NCBI GenBank assembly: GCA_021234155.1
Contig: JAJEKV010000005.1
Location: 23,699,584-23,763,583, forward strand
Length of the DNA stretch: 64,000 bases
DNA from: Isoetes taiwanensis
Lineage: Eukaryota; Streptophyta; Lycopodiopsida; Isoetales; Isoetaceae
Direction: 5' to 3'
Each line of letters opens with the position of its first letter. The first letter of the stretch is position 1. Both the position numbers and the translations under genes were made by a program. Below the pieces are notes generated by a model, which saw only the letters and a program-made list of their open reading frames with translations, had not been told where the DNA came from and searched no databases. Of this stretch, positions 9,814 through 20,239 are shown in pieces.

Positions 9814-11280
9814 TTGCTTTTGACAGATCAGTCTTTGATCATGCTTATCACGCGATCTAACTTGGATACTAATGCTGTCAACGCTCTCGCAACAACAGTC
9901 CAAATTCCAAGGAAAAAAAGAGCCTTTCCTGCATCAAAATGTAGGAAAAAGAATTTGCACAAAACCAATCCAATGCCCCTGCCCCAGCAACTTGCTCCAC
10001 GAAAGAAGGGAAGGGGAGGATGGTCTATCGAGAGCATGAATGAGGCTCTCCGCATGCTAAATTGCAAAGAGATCTTAACAATAAGAGAAGCTTCAAGAAT
10101 TTTTGACATACCAGCTTCTAGTATACGAAATTGGATGAGGGGCATCTATAACAAGAAGGATGGCCAAGAACCCAGGTGTTTGACTAAGGAACAGGAACAA
10201 GAGCTGAAAAAATGGGCATTAGATAGAGTAGCAGCAGGCTTGGGTGTTACTTTAGATCAATTTAAGCTGAAAGCCGCAAATATGTGTGAAGGTAAAGGTA
10301 CATTGTGGGTGGATGGACAACCGGGAGATAAGTGGTGGAAATTATTCAAGAAAAGGCATCCTGATGTTGCATTAAGATCAACCAAAACTTTGGATTTGTC
10401 AAGAGCACGAGCCATGAATCCGACAAAACTGAGGCCCTTCTACACAACATTGGAAGAAGTTTATAGCCATTTCAATTTTGAGCCAAGCCATATTTGGAAC
10501 GCAGACGAAACTGGAATTCAAGCAGGGAAGATTATTGGTTTGAGGGTTATTGCGAAGAAGGGAAGTAGAGCCGTCCATGAGATAGTGATGCGGAATCGCG
10601 AATGGATGACTGTTTTAGCCTGCTACAATGCCTCAGGTAATGCTATTCCTAGCTACTACATCTTCAAAGGCATTAGACTTAGGGCTAATCATATTTTCAA
10701 TTGTGAGGTTGGGGCTAATATGTCAGTTCAGCCGGAGGCATGGATGACTACAGAGTTGTTCATGGCTTGGCTAAGAGAGCATTTTAAGCCTAATGTGCCT
10801 AGAGGGGTTGATGAAAACAACCACCATCTCATCATTTTAGATGGCCATGGCAGCCACGTAAATGATGAGGTAGTGATTCTAGCCAGGTCATTGGGGATTC
10901 ACCTAGTTATTCTACCTCCCCATACTTCTCACAAGTTGCAACCACTTGATGTGGCTATCTTTGGACCATTTAAGCAATATTTTAGGAGACAAAGAGCTGA
11001 GTATATAAATGACAAGGAAGACACGGAAACTGTGGAACCGAATAAGGCACAACTGGCAGGTACTATACAATTATGCTGCTGTAACATAGTATCAGATATT
11101 GCATTTTCAAGTTGCCTTTTTTCTTTTACAGGTTTGATTTCTAAGGCATTGGCCACGAGCCTCACACCTGAGAAGATTAGAGCAGGGTTTAAGGCCACTG
11201 GAATTTGGCCACTCAGTCCTGCTGTTATAGATGGTTTTATTGCTCCTACCTTCTCAACAAGAACCGTTGTAGATGCATGA
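9814..11280 (+). CDS. pogo/Tigger-like transposase (DDE_1)
   Basis: The frame is open for 488 codons, but 11060-11131 (72 nt, GTACTA...TTTTACAG) is clearly an intron. Removing it keeps frame and joins NKAQLAG to LISKALATSL, giving about 464 residues. Order: basic N-terminus, a Psq-type helix-turn-helix at ~70-110 (REASRIFDIPASSIRNWMRG), a CENP-B/Tc5-like DNA-binding segment at ~120-190, then a DDE_1 catalytic domain. The catalytic aspartates are visible as NADETG (D231), LDGHGSH (D343) and LQPLDVA (D379). The start is uncertain: M1 (9814) or M10 (9841). A polypyrimidine tract with TTTTGACAG just upstream (9827) may be an acceptor for an earlier exon. It cuts and pastes its own DNA in the nucleus. 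I found no clear terminal inverted repeats. All catalytic residues are present, so it may be active or recently active. Confidence 0.9.
   Translation: MLLTDQSLIMLITRSNLDTNAVNALATTVQIPRKKRAFPASKCRKKNLHKTNPMPLPQQLAPRKKGRGGWSIESMNEALRMLNCKEILTIREASRIFDIPASSIRNWMRGIYNKKDGQEPRCLTKEQEQELKKWALDRVAAGLGVTLDQFKLKAANMCEGKGTLWVDGQPGDKWWKLFKKRHPDVALRSTKTLDLSRARAMNPTKLRPFYTTLEEVYSHFNFEPSHIWNADETGIQAGKIIGLRVIAKKGSRAVHEIVMRNREWMTVLACYNASGNAIPSYYIFKGIRLRANHIFNCEVGANMSVQPEAWMTTELFMAWLREHFKPNVPRGVDENNHHLIILDGHGSHVNDEVVILARSLGIHLVILPPHTSHKLQPLDVAIFGPFKQYFRRQRAEYINDKEDTETVEPNKAQLAGTIQLCCCNIVSDIAFSSCLFSFTGLISKALATSLTPEKIRAGFKATGIWPLSPAVIDGFIAPTFSTRTVVDA
11060..11131 (+). other. intron inside the pogo-like transposase
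   Basis: Canonical GT...AG ends, a T-rich 3' stretch before TTTTACAG, length 72 nt (a multiple of three, no in-frame stop). The 24 residues it would encode (Cys/Ser/Phe-rich) do not fit the transposase, while the spliced junction restores a typical family sequence. Confidence 0.85.
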
Positions 11281-11420
11281 CGTGAAGTTCAAGAAGATGG
11301 TAAGTTTACTTTGGCCACTTAATCCTCCTGCTGTCGAAGATGAGCTTTATCCCTCCTACGTTCTCGACAAGCTGTAGGTGCTCAACTTGAAGATCAAGAA
11401 GATGGTGAGTGTACTTTGGG
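11206..11420 (+). repeat. imperfect tandem duplication of the transposase 3' end
   Basis: The last ~105 bases of the transposase region (TTTGGCCACT...CAAGAAGATGGTAAGT) are followed at once by a diverged copy at about 11311-11420, ending CAAGAAGATGGTGAGTGTAC. Both copies end in GATGG-GTRAGT, a splice-donor-like sequence. The original gene may have continued into a further exon after either copy. Confidence 0.7.
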
Positions 11421-12476
11421 AGCACATGATTATGATGATCACTTCGACGACGCACATGTTCCGAGGTAGGTTCTAATTTTATTTTTTGTACACATCTTCT
11501 GCTCTAAGTACCATAGCTCTAAGTACACATTTTATGTTCTGTTCATTATTCTGGGATTTCTGGGATGCAAGCATGACTATGAATGGTTTTGTCGGGATAG
11601 TTTTGTAAAAAAGTAGTTAGAATAGATTATACAAGATCTCCGTTTTGCATGGCCAAGTTGCTCTTCATGATTCTAGGACATTGGACTGAAAGTAGGGTTT
11701 GGTCTGCAGCAGTTATCCCCTTATCAGCATTAGGTAGATGTAGATACCTTCATGTTTGGATTAAAGAGAAATCTGCATGAACTGCTAAGGCGTGGCTGAT
11801 TCCAGAAAATCTCGTCGTGATCAGTACACAACTATATATATATCACACAAAGCATGATTGCCTCCTCTCATCAGCTTGAGGTTAAGATCTAGGGCTCAGA
11901 AAGGAATAGAAGCTATTCTGTTTGGCTAATTACTCAGAAAGGTTTGTTTTCACGTGTTGAGTATTATGAGATATTAGGTAGATTCTCTTTCGCAAGCATA
12001 ACCAAAGGTTTCCATATGTGTGGCACAAGTGGCTGAATGTTGAAGAGTTCGCTCCATGAATGTTTAAGTCGGTCCGGGTTTTAAGCAAGGACATGAATTT
12101 AATTTAGACACTTTAATCATGGGAGCATATGAAAGCAAGGCACTTTAAATCCATTTAGAATTTAATTTCGTTTTTCTTAACACGTCTTACTCCTTGTCTC
12201 AACGTGGGACTCCTGAAATAAAATTATTAAAATCTTCTTAGGAAGCCTGAAACACCACGCAAGAAGTCATTTTAGCAGTAACCAAATAAGGACTAGCATT
12301 GTATTAGTACTAGCGAATTTGTACAGCACGAATTATACTAACAGCATATCCCAAAATTTATAGAAACAAAATAAGTGCGTGCTGGAATTAGACTTGTTAG
12401 TGGTTCCTCCATTCACTTCTTCAACATACTTAAAAGGCCCTACATTTATGCTGTATTGGATGCATGTTAATGGTTT
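11421..12476. other. no recognisable gene
   Basis: No supported ORF. A ~65-bp segment at 12037-12100 (AATGTTGAAGAGTT ... GGGTTTTAAGCAAGGACATGA) recurs in the same orientation at 13517-13580, upstream of the PPR pseudogene. A GCAAGCATAACCAAAGG word recurs at 11994 and ~13790. Confidence 0.6.
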
Positions 12477-13560
12477 TCAGAAACCTGAGTTTAACAAACT
12501 TTCGATTATACGTTCTGACCACTGGATACTCCCATATATTTTACAAGCGTTGAGAAAAGCCATCCACATTACAATATTTGCGCCTATTGGCATGGACATA
12601 ATAAAATCTCCTGTCTCATCTATATGACCTACATGACTAAGAAGATTGGCCAGACAGACATAATGTTGAATTGTTGGTGTGATGCCACTTCCAAGGTTCA
12701 TGGAATAAAAATAATGCCAGGCTTGATCAACCATGCAGGCATGACTGCATGCCATGAAAAAGGAAAGGTAAGTGACTGAGTCCAGATTTATGCCTAACTG
12801 ATGGACTTCCTTAAAAAATTTCAGGGCATCATTGCCATTTTCATACTGGGCATAGCTTTGTATCACTGTATTCCAGCATACTATATTTCTTGTTTGCATC
12901 TTCTCAAAGACTAGAATAGCGTGATTTATACAGCCACAATTTGCATACATGTCTATGAGAACATTATTGATGACATTTTGGAAGCGAGATCCGCATTTCA
13001 AAAACCGGGAATGGATTATTTTTGCCTGTTCGGGGCTATCATTCCAAATGTTCCATCGAAAACATTTAATATAAGTGGCCTCATCGGGTTCCAAATGTTC
13101 TAGCTTCATTCGTTTTAAGAATGCAAGTGCAGCTTCACCATTTCCCTCGTGCATGTAGCCTGAAATCATTTTATTCCATGATATAGTGTCCCGAATATAC
13201 ATAAAATCAAAGATTTCACAAGCATCATTCATGCAGTCATATTTAGCATACATGTCGATCAAGACATTACAAGCTACAACATCCACATGGCATCCAGACT
13301 TTAATAGTTTGGAATGCACTAGCTTTCCCTGATACAGAACTTGCATCCTTGCACATTCACTGAGAACAGCAATGAAGGTGACAATATTTGGCACCACGCC
13401 TTCTAATTCCATTTTTCTGAAAATGCATGAGATACTTGCCATTATTCTCATTACCATAAATGTGCGTAAAGTATTGCGATCCATGAGCGGACATTCAGCA
13501 AAGGCAACCTCTTTGAATGTTGAAGAGTTACGCTCTCAAAGAAGCTGGTGCGGGTTTTAA
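12477..13560 (-). pseudogene. PLS-type pentatricopeptide repeat protein, truncated and frameshifted
   Basis: The main frame (13484-12477, 335 residues) contains serial PPR motifs: VPNIVTFIAVLSECARM, GKLVHSKLLKSGCHVDVVAC, VLIDMYAKYDCMNDACEIFD, RDTISWNKMISGYMHEGNGE, then VLIDMYANCGCINHAILVFE, RNIVCWNTVIQSYAQYENGN. It ends in an E-like segment (MWMAFLNACKIYGSIQWSER). Upstream in the next frame (to ~13545) NVRSWIAILYAHLW is the preceding PPR motif, so a frameshift near 13450-13480 breaks the gene. There is no organelle-targeting N-terminus and no DYW deaminase domain. PLS-class PPR proteins normally edit or process organellar RNA. Family assignment is firm. Loss of function is inferred from the frameshift and truncation. 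Confidence 0.85.
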
Positions 13561-14089
13561 GCAAGGACATGATTCTATGTAGATGGGAATAACCTCCATC
13601 ATTAGGTGACGTGAAGAACAAAAAAGGGTACCTAACCCACTTTTGCTCTAGATGTCCTTTCTTGAGGATTTTCAAAAAGGTAAATGCTGCTTAAAGCAAA
13701 ACACATATATCCTCCAGCTGCTAGACAAGATATAAGTTATCATTTTCAGCTTTTTTTTTTTGTTCTCATAGTAGGTGTTGAATCACTAGCAAGCATAACC
13801 AAAGGGTACAAATGGATTCTACTGATGACTTTTACTTGCAGGATTCAAGGGTTACAAATTTTAATGAATGCTGCTGCAATTGCAACTGATGGAGCTGGTC
13901 CAAGCCAAGTGCAAGTGTCTCCAAGAGGTCTATTTTCTACCCTGATCAAGCTAATATATTTCAGATTTTGTACATTAACTTAGCATGCTTTGTCTCAATT
14001 GGATTTTATAGCGGAAAGGAATAGAATGTTACCGAGTTAGGGAATAAGCATTACCTTACTAGTGATGGTTGGATCAAGGTCGCACAAGA

Positions 14090-14275
14090 AGAGAGATCTA
14101 GAGAGAGCTGGCTGAAAAATTAAGAAGCAAAAAGAGGATCATAGAAAGGTCGAGCAAGCACGAAAGAGAAAGGAGAGGGAACTAATGGAGGCAGCTAGGA
14201 AAAGAAGGAAAGATGAAAGGGTGGCACAAAAGAAAATGAAGTGGAATGGGAGGCTAAGAGATTGAGAAACTTGTT
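14090..14275 (+). other. basic coiled-coil-like coding remnant
   Basis: One plus-strand frame reads VEQARKRKERELMEAARKRR and continues with Lys/Arg/Glu-rich sequence to a stop. Comparable charged tails occur at the C-terminus of pogo-like transposases and many nuclear proteins, so a detached transposase tail is possible but unproven. Confidence 0.3.
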
Positions 14276-14489
14276 GTGTGGTGTGAGACGACCTCACATC
14301 CCTCTTTCTCAGCCAAGAGAATTCAATATGGCAGCATATGAAATGAGGAAGAAGAGGTATATGCTATTGACGAGCAAGAGGGAAGGTGCATCAAATTAAT
14401 GCGCATGATGGTAAGTGTTCTCAATCTATTGCTTTCAATTTGTTTTGGAATTTGTTGTCAATTTTCAATTTGTATCATTGCAGTGTTTT

Positions 14490-14670
14490 TGGGATGTCCA
14501 ATTGCAAATTCAATGATGATTATAGACATTTGAAATTCAATTGTAAATTTTGGGATGTCCAATTGTAGATTCGATTGAACATTGCGAATTGTAAGACGTT
14601 TGCAATTGTAAGACATTGTAAATTCAATTGTACATTGCAAATTCAATTGTAAATTTAATGGTGATTTAGA
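14490..14670. repeat. degenerate AT-rich repeat built on AATTCAATTGTAAATT
   Basis: Words of the type TTTTGGGATGTCCAATTG and AATTCAATTGTAAATT recur several times. The core CAATTG is palindromic, so both strands look alike. Low complexity; the ORFs across it are artefacts. Confidence 0.7.
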
Positions 14671-15789
14671 GATTGTTGTTTAAATATATATTATTTAATA
14701 AATCTGATCAAGATAATAGCTGGTTCTCTTCAATTTGGCATTATCGTAGTTTTAGCCTTTAGCGGGCTCAATGCGACCTTCAATGGGTCACTTTCGGTAT
14801 CCTATGGGGGCGCCAAAGTTCGGCCCGGTGGTACCGATTACCCCACCTCTTTGATAGCTTATAATTTAAAGTAGCGAATGAGCGGGACCCTCAAATGGCA
14901 TGTTTCTCTATTGCGTCTAATTTATCACATGGAATTGGCTTCCTGGAAAGTTACCGGAGCGCCGCCGCTATTTTTCATGTGTTCGCATAGATTGAGATTC
15001 ACCGGCCCGCTTTCAATCAATAGATTCAGAATCGAGAGACTCATATGAGCCACGGTGGGATGCCAAATGCAAAAATTGGAGGAAACAGGGTTCTAAACAA
15101 GGCATCCCAGGAGCATCTCGGCCATAGCCATCGCCATAGCCTGAACCGGAAGCATATGGCCAAAGCATGAAGTCGCAAAGAGCATGCCATAGCCGGATCT
15201 GCAAACTCTAAAGGAACTTATGCACGAGACGGAGCCCTAAGCTTGATTTGCCTAAGCTATAGAGGATCTGGGTGCGCTCGCACGATAGACCAACCTATAA
15301 GCCATAGCCCCAAATTTGAAGATGACGCTTTGCCCTAAGCCATAGCCATAGCTCTCAAGACGCCATCGCTTTATGTTGAAGATCCAAATTTTGATTATTT
15401 ACGCGTGAAATTTGAGGGTCCCGCTATTAATCCCAAAAGACGTGTAAGAACGATTATGTTGGTGATGCCGGATGAGGCCACCATGATGGCGGACGACCGC
15501 GCTCCGCCGCTCGTCTGCGCCACCGGGCGGGCGGCATACAAATTACCCCGGGAAAACCCTCGGGGTATTTTCCCCTATACGATATTCAATTGGCATGTTT
15601 TCAAGCTTGCAATGTAGGTTATCTAGGTGGGCACGCTGCTATGTTATTCAAAAAGCATTTGAGATGCATACATGGCTGCCATTCCAGTTATGCCCTTAGG
15701 TGAGGAGCCAATGGACACCCTCCCTACAATCCCTGCCACAATGATTTTGCCACGGCCGTGTCCTTTGCTTGGTTCATTGCTTTGCTCGG
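14671..15789. other. no recognisable gene; dispersed CCATAGCC words
   Basis: No supported ORF. Between 15115 and 15350 the word GCCATAGCC or CATAGCC recurs several times. The same word recurs at 16990-17030, and GGCTATGGCG near 18080 and 19000. This may be an old short-period array or a family-specific word. Low confidence in any meaning. Confidence 0.4.
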
Positions 15790-16792
15790 CCTCCGTAGGT
15801 CTTTTTGCAGTGTTCAAGGCATGCGAATGTAGGCAGGAGATATAGAAATTTATAGATTGATGACTTGGAAGAAGTTCCTAGAATTTGTTTAGCCTCCTGG
15901 GAGATTCTGGTCTGGAACATTCCAAGAATTTGTCTGCCTCCCCAGCAATCGATATCGCACGGTAGAAGCTTCTGTTTTGACCCATAGCTCTGAGCACTGT
16001 TTGTGAATGATGAGCTCTGGTCTGAGCTCCGGCCTGCACAAGTGGGAATGCCATACCTGCAGGTATTAACACTTTTGCCTGTGGTTTAAATCTAGGATTT
16101 GATCTTGAATGTGGCTTTGCCATATTTTGCATGTTTTAAATTCCTGAGAACAAAAATGAGAAAGACATGTCGTGTTTCTTGCCGGGATGCTTGATTTTCT
16201 CTGCCTTCTTCCCATATGAAACCTTCTTTTCTTCTTTGATCCAATCAACTATCGTTTTAAGCTTATTAATCAGAAAAAACGATTTGAATGTCAGGCCCCT
16301 CCATCTATTACTTCCAGCAAAGTATTGGTTCTTTTCTTTTCTTGGTTCTTTGTTCTCTGTTTTTGCGCAGAATTAGATCAATTCATTGAAATTTGAAGCA
16401 GGAGAAAGTTCTTTATAAAAAAGATATGGTAAATTCGAGCATCGATATGCTCACAGCCAATTAGGTCGGTCCTGTCTGGCTTACATGAATGATGAAACAC
16501 AGCGATGGGTAATGATATTTGACGTTCTTGCCATCTTATGTTCATCATTCTGATGCTTCTTTTTTTCGCAACGATTCTTTCTTATGCCTCTAGCTTATGC
16601 AGTTGGGTAAGCCTTTCTTGCAGGTAGATGTAAAAGATCTTATGGACTTTTTTCTTTTATTTATCTTGCTACCTTTCTAGTTAAGCTAGTGGTAGTGTTT
16701 TGCAAAAGCTTAAAAAATCTTATGCTCATATCTGGTTCATTTCTAGCGCTGCCAAGAATTCCAGTGCGATAATCGGGGGCTATAAGGACCCT
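15790..16792. repeat. segmental duplication, copy A
   Basis: Collinear in the same orientation with 17400-18275. Landmarks shared in order: TTTTTGCAGTGTTCAAGG, GAGCTCCGGCCT, ATAAAAAAGAT followed by a TATGC/TATGT region, TTCTTGCAGGTAGATGT, and TTTCTAGC-GCTGCCAAGAATTCC. Divergence is high, with many indels. No ORF is conserved between the copies, so it is probably non-coding or a dead element. It could be the direct terminal repeats of a small element. Confidence 0.6.
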
Positions 16793-17399
16793 TAACGTCC
16801 CCAGCCTCTGCATTTAGCCCTTCGATTGAATCCTAGCCGTCGATTTCAAGAAGTTATACCCAGGAGAACACATAATCCCAATCTGTTATGGTTCAAACAT
16901 AGATGTTATGTCCATAACATCCTGTTGCCAAGTGCTATTTTGCCTGCATGGCAGCACTGGCAAATTTGGGCCATCTAGCTAATGAATTTTCGGCCTCCAT
17001 AGCCAGACCTCCAAGCCATAGCCAAACTCTAGGCGCTTCCCAACCTCGATTTTTGATGTTGACTACAGAGCTTCTACGTTTTAAAACTCAGGCTTCTAGC
17101 AGCCGAGCTATGAAGTAAGCAACCACCGCACCATGACACACGAGCAAATTCCGGCTCCATTGCCTGTTTATCTTAAGGCAAATCCGGCTCCCATAGGTTC
17201 CTCTGTTTAAATCCGGCCTCGCAATATTTGCACATTTTTGCTCGCCACATTACAACTTATTTCCTTATGCCTTTAATCGGCGCCATAGCAAAAATAGTCA
17301 AGAAAAACACACAGATGCTCTAGGTGAGGAGCTGGCTCTATTTCAAGAACAAAGATGCAAGATTTTTACGAGCTATTTGCTTGGAAAGCTCTTCCGGAA

Positions 17400-18275
17400 A
17401 AAGAAGGCTTTTTTTTGCAGTGTTCAAGGTATGCCTCTCTAGGGAGGAGATATGAAATGCCGGGATTAAATCTGGAATGAAACTCGGGAGGCTCTTTTTG
17501 CCCAAGGCTGGCAAACTCAACCTTGATGCTAGCCCAGCAAAAGTAAGCCCTCTTTGAAAAGCTCTGTTTTGTTATAGCCTTGAGCACAAATGTTGGTTGG
17601 AATGATGATTTTTGTTTGAGCTCCGGCCTAAGTGGGTTGATTTTCAGGTATTTGGACTTTTTGTGTTTTCTAGGATTTAAGCTGAATGTGGCTCCGGCCA
17701 TATTTTTGCTCCTTTTTATCCACAAGCAAAAAGGAAAGAAAATCTTTTGCTTCTGTTTTATTTTCGTGCCTTTTTTTTCAGATGATTTCTAATCTTCTTT
17801 GATGATTTCCAAGATGATTGCTTAAAGAGCTTGGGCGGAAATGGAGGTCCATCTATGGAAAAGAAATATGAGGTCCGACTTCTCGCAAATGTTCTCCCAA
17901 AATTGCCGATTCTCGGGGAATCAGGAGACTCATTTATAAAAAAGATTGTTAAATCTGACTCGATATGTTAAAAGCCGCCTCCCTCATCCCTCACATGTTC
18001 TATTTACATGAAACATAGACTTACAGCGATTTCATTTAGTTTGTTTTCTTGCCATGGAATGCAGGCTGCCTTCTTGGCTATGGCGATTCGCCAAATGCCT
18101 CGGCCAAGGGCGTTTTCTTGCAGGTAGATGTCAAAAGATCTTCCCCTCTTTTTTTTATTTACCAAAATGGCCAGACTTGGCCATGTGGTTAGTGGAATTT
18201 CGTGGCTTAAAAATCTTATGCTCATATCTCGCCATTTCTAGCCTGCCAAGAATTCCTCGATAAGGACGTTATCTA
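17400..18275. repeat. segmental duplication, copy B
   Basis: Second copy of 15790-16792, separated from it by ~600 bases with no recognisable gene. If the two are LTRs, the ~600-base spacer would make a TRIM-like element. I see no primer binding site or polypurine tract to support that. Confidence 0.6.
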
Positions 18276-18654
18276 CCCATGATACTCTGCTCATCAGCGG
18301 CATTCATTTTTAATATGCCTAAAAACGTGGGCTGTCTGCCAAACAAATATTGTGTTCTTGCATATGTTTTGAAAAAATGATTGTGTTATCTTGGTTTCTG
18401 GTAGTGCAGTATTTTCCTCTAGCAAAGGCCATTATTGGAAGCCTTGGCTTTACGAATTGTTGAATTAATTGCAGATCTAAGTAGTCCTCCCAGAAATGCA
18501 AGGCTTTGATGTAGATGTATTAGTATGGAATTATGGAATAAGAAAGTTTTGATGGCACGGTTGAATGATGTTTCCCTTTATTTATAGGTCAAGTTTTTAG
18601 CCAACGTTTGATTTATTGATCTACGGGCCTTAGCTTAAAGAGCTACGATTTAAT

Positions 18655-18960
18655 ACTCGAGTGAAAAATATTTTTACCCGGTTTTGGTGATTCCATCGCG
18701 GTGACTACTCTCCCACGGAATCACTAACCCCGGAAACGAGATCCGATCCAGACGTCCCGCTATTCGCATCGACACCCGTCGGCACCTTCCGATGGATCCC
18801 GACCATCCATCCAGAAGGGTCCATCCCGCCATCGTTTTATACCTTCCCCGCAGAATCACATCCGCAAAATACCGCCCGGGACGGAATCACACGCCCTTTT
18901 TTTATTCCACAAGACGGAATCACCATTGGGAATATCCCAAAAAGTCAAATTTTTACGCCC
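18655..18960 (+). repeat. left terminal inverted repeat of the lipase-carrying element
   Basis: Contains TTTGGTGATTCCATCGCGG (18682-18700) and several GGAATCAC words, and is the inverse of 20240-20645. The unusual GC content and repeated GAATCAC words set it apart from the flanks. Confidence 0.7.
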
Positions 18961-19179
18961 TTTTCTTCTTGGAGGTTTTTCAACGATTGCCATGCCAGCT
19001 ATGGCGGCTTGCTCCGGCGATCTTCCTTCTTTTCTTGTTATTGTTTTATTTTCTTCTCTGAGATCCCGAATGGTGGCTATGGCGAAAACATTTTCGCTTC
19101 ATTTTAAGAGCTATTTCGCGGCTTCATTTTTAAGCTTTTCGGGTATTAAATAAGACCTAAGCGCCTTACGGTTTTCTTC

Positions 19180-19770
19180 GATAGCTATCCATACCTTTAT
19201 GTTGGAGCTGCCACCAAATTCTGGAATAAGCAATTCATCCTTGAGTATAACAGATTTATTGACCGTGAGCATAGTCTACGTTAAACTCCGACTTGAACGA
19301 TTTGGAGGAAGAGGCTTGCATTCAAGCAACCATGTGGAGATTAGCACGCAAATTATGCTTATCACGGGGCTTTTAGTATCCTTAAGGTAAGGAGACAAAG
19401 TAGAATCAAACTCAAGCTGATCTCCTAAATGGACATATCTAAAGCCGTGGAAACAAAGGATCACATCCGAATGCTATGGATTCTTAAGATCCGCAACCCG
19501 AGGAAGTTGCTCAAGACGCTTTTAAATTTAGCATTTCCAACACCGGGGCATCCAAATGCAAATGCAAGCATGAGGAATAATATCCTTTCTTTTTCATTAA
19601 TTCTCGCTATTAATCCCGCTATTTGCAATATCATATGCACATAAAACAACAAGAGAAGCTCCTAAGCTATGCCCCACAACAGTAATGCTCAGGTCTTCAT
19701 CCTTGTATAGGTGAATCAACCTCTTAAGCTCTGCAGAATCTGTTCTCCGGGCACTCCTTTTGGGAATTTA
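19180..19770 (-). pseudogene. class-3 lipase / phospholipase A1-II (DAD1-like) fragment
   Basis: Read on the minus strand with frame changes: [20 protein letters not shown] then [18 protein letters not shown] (nucleophile serine in GHSLG, 19653-19676), FGCPGVGNAKFKSVL (19518-19574), FRYVHLGDQLEFDSTLSPYL (19378-19446), HNLRANLHMVA, VNKSVILKDELLIPE and an HKGM end near 19190. These are successive blocks of the C-terminal half of plant PLA1-II enzymes, which release fatty acids from membrane lipids. At least three frameshifts or stops make it dead. No intron is visible. The N-terminal half is missing. It lies wholly between the inverted ends of the element. Confidence 0.85.
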
Positions 19771-19834
19771 TCCACTTGATCTTCTCTCCAAAATCATTTT
19801 TTCTTATGAGCGGAAAAAACCAGTTAATAAGGGG

Positions 19835-19925
19835 GCTCTTCTTAGATATCATGTTTGTTGTTTTACAAAGATATCATGTTTTAACATTTTTTACAAAGAT
19901 ATCATGTTTGCTATTTTACAAAGGC
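19835..19925. repeat. tandem repeat of ACAAAGATATCATGTTT
   Basis: Three copies of (A)GATATCATGTTT with T-rich spacers, period about 29-35 bases, inside the element next to the lipase 5' side. Low complexity. Confidence 0.7.
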
Positions 19926-20239
19926 TAAAGTACTACTTATCCCGTTCTGTTCTTCTCAAAGGGCAGGCCATGCATGAAAAGGGCATTGCCGATGTTGGCA
20001 AGGGGTTCAAGTCCCCAACCGGAAAAATTATGGGCAGTTCAGAGCATAACAATGGACATGCTCAGACAAAATGGAGTAGCCCAAGCTTGTTTTTTTCCAT
20101 CATTAGTTTATCATTCATGATCTTCAAGTAATGTAGGCTTCGGTTAAACCATCAACCATTTTTATAGAATCCCGCAAATAAACATACGAATTTGAATCAT
20201 CTGCCAATTTTTCCTCCATGCATGCAGTTATTACAGATT

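Noticed and set aside
9828-10145. Minus-strand ORF over the transposase front
   Set aside because: Antisense shadow of the pogo-like transposase.
20000-20030. tRNA gene
   Set aside because: Only a T-arm-like stem-loop is present; no matching 5' acceptor, D-arm or anticodon arm could be placed.
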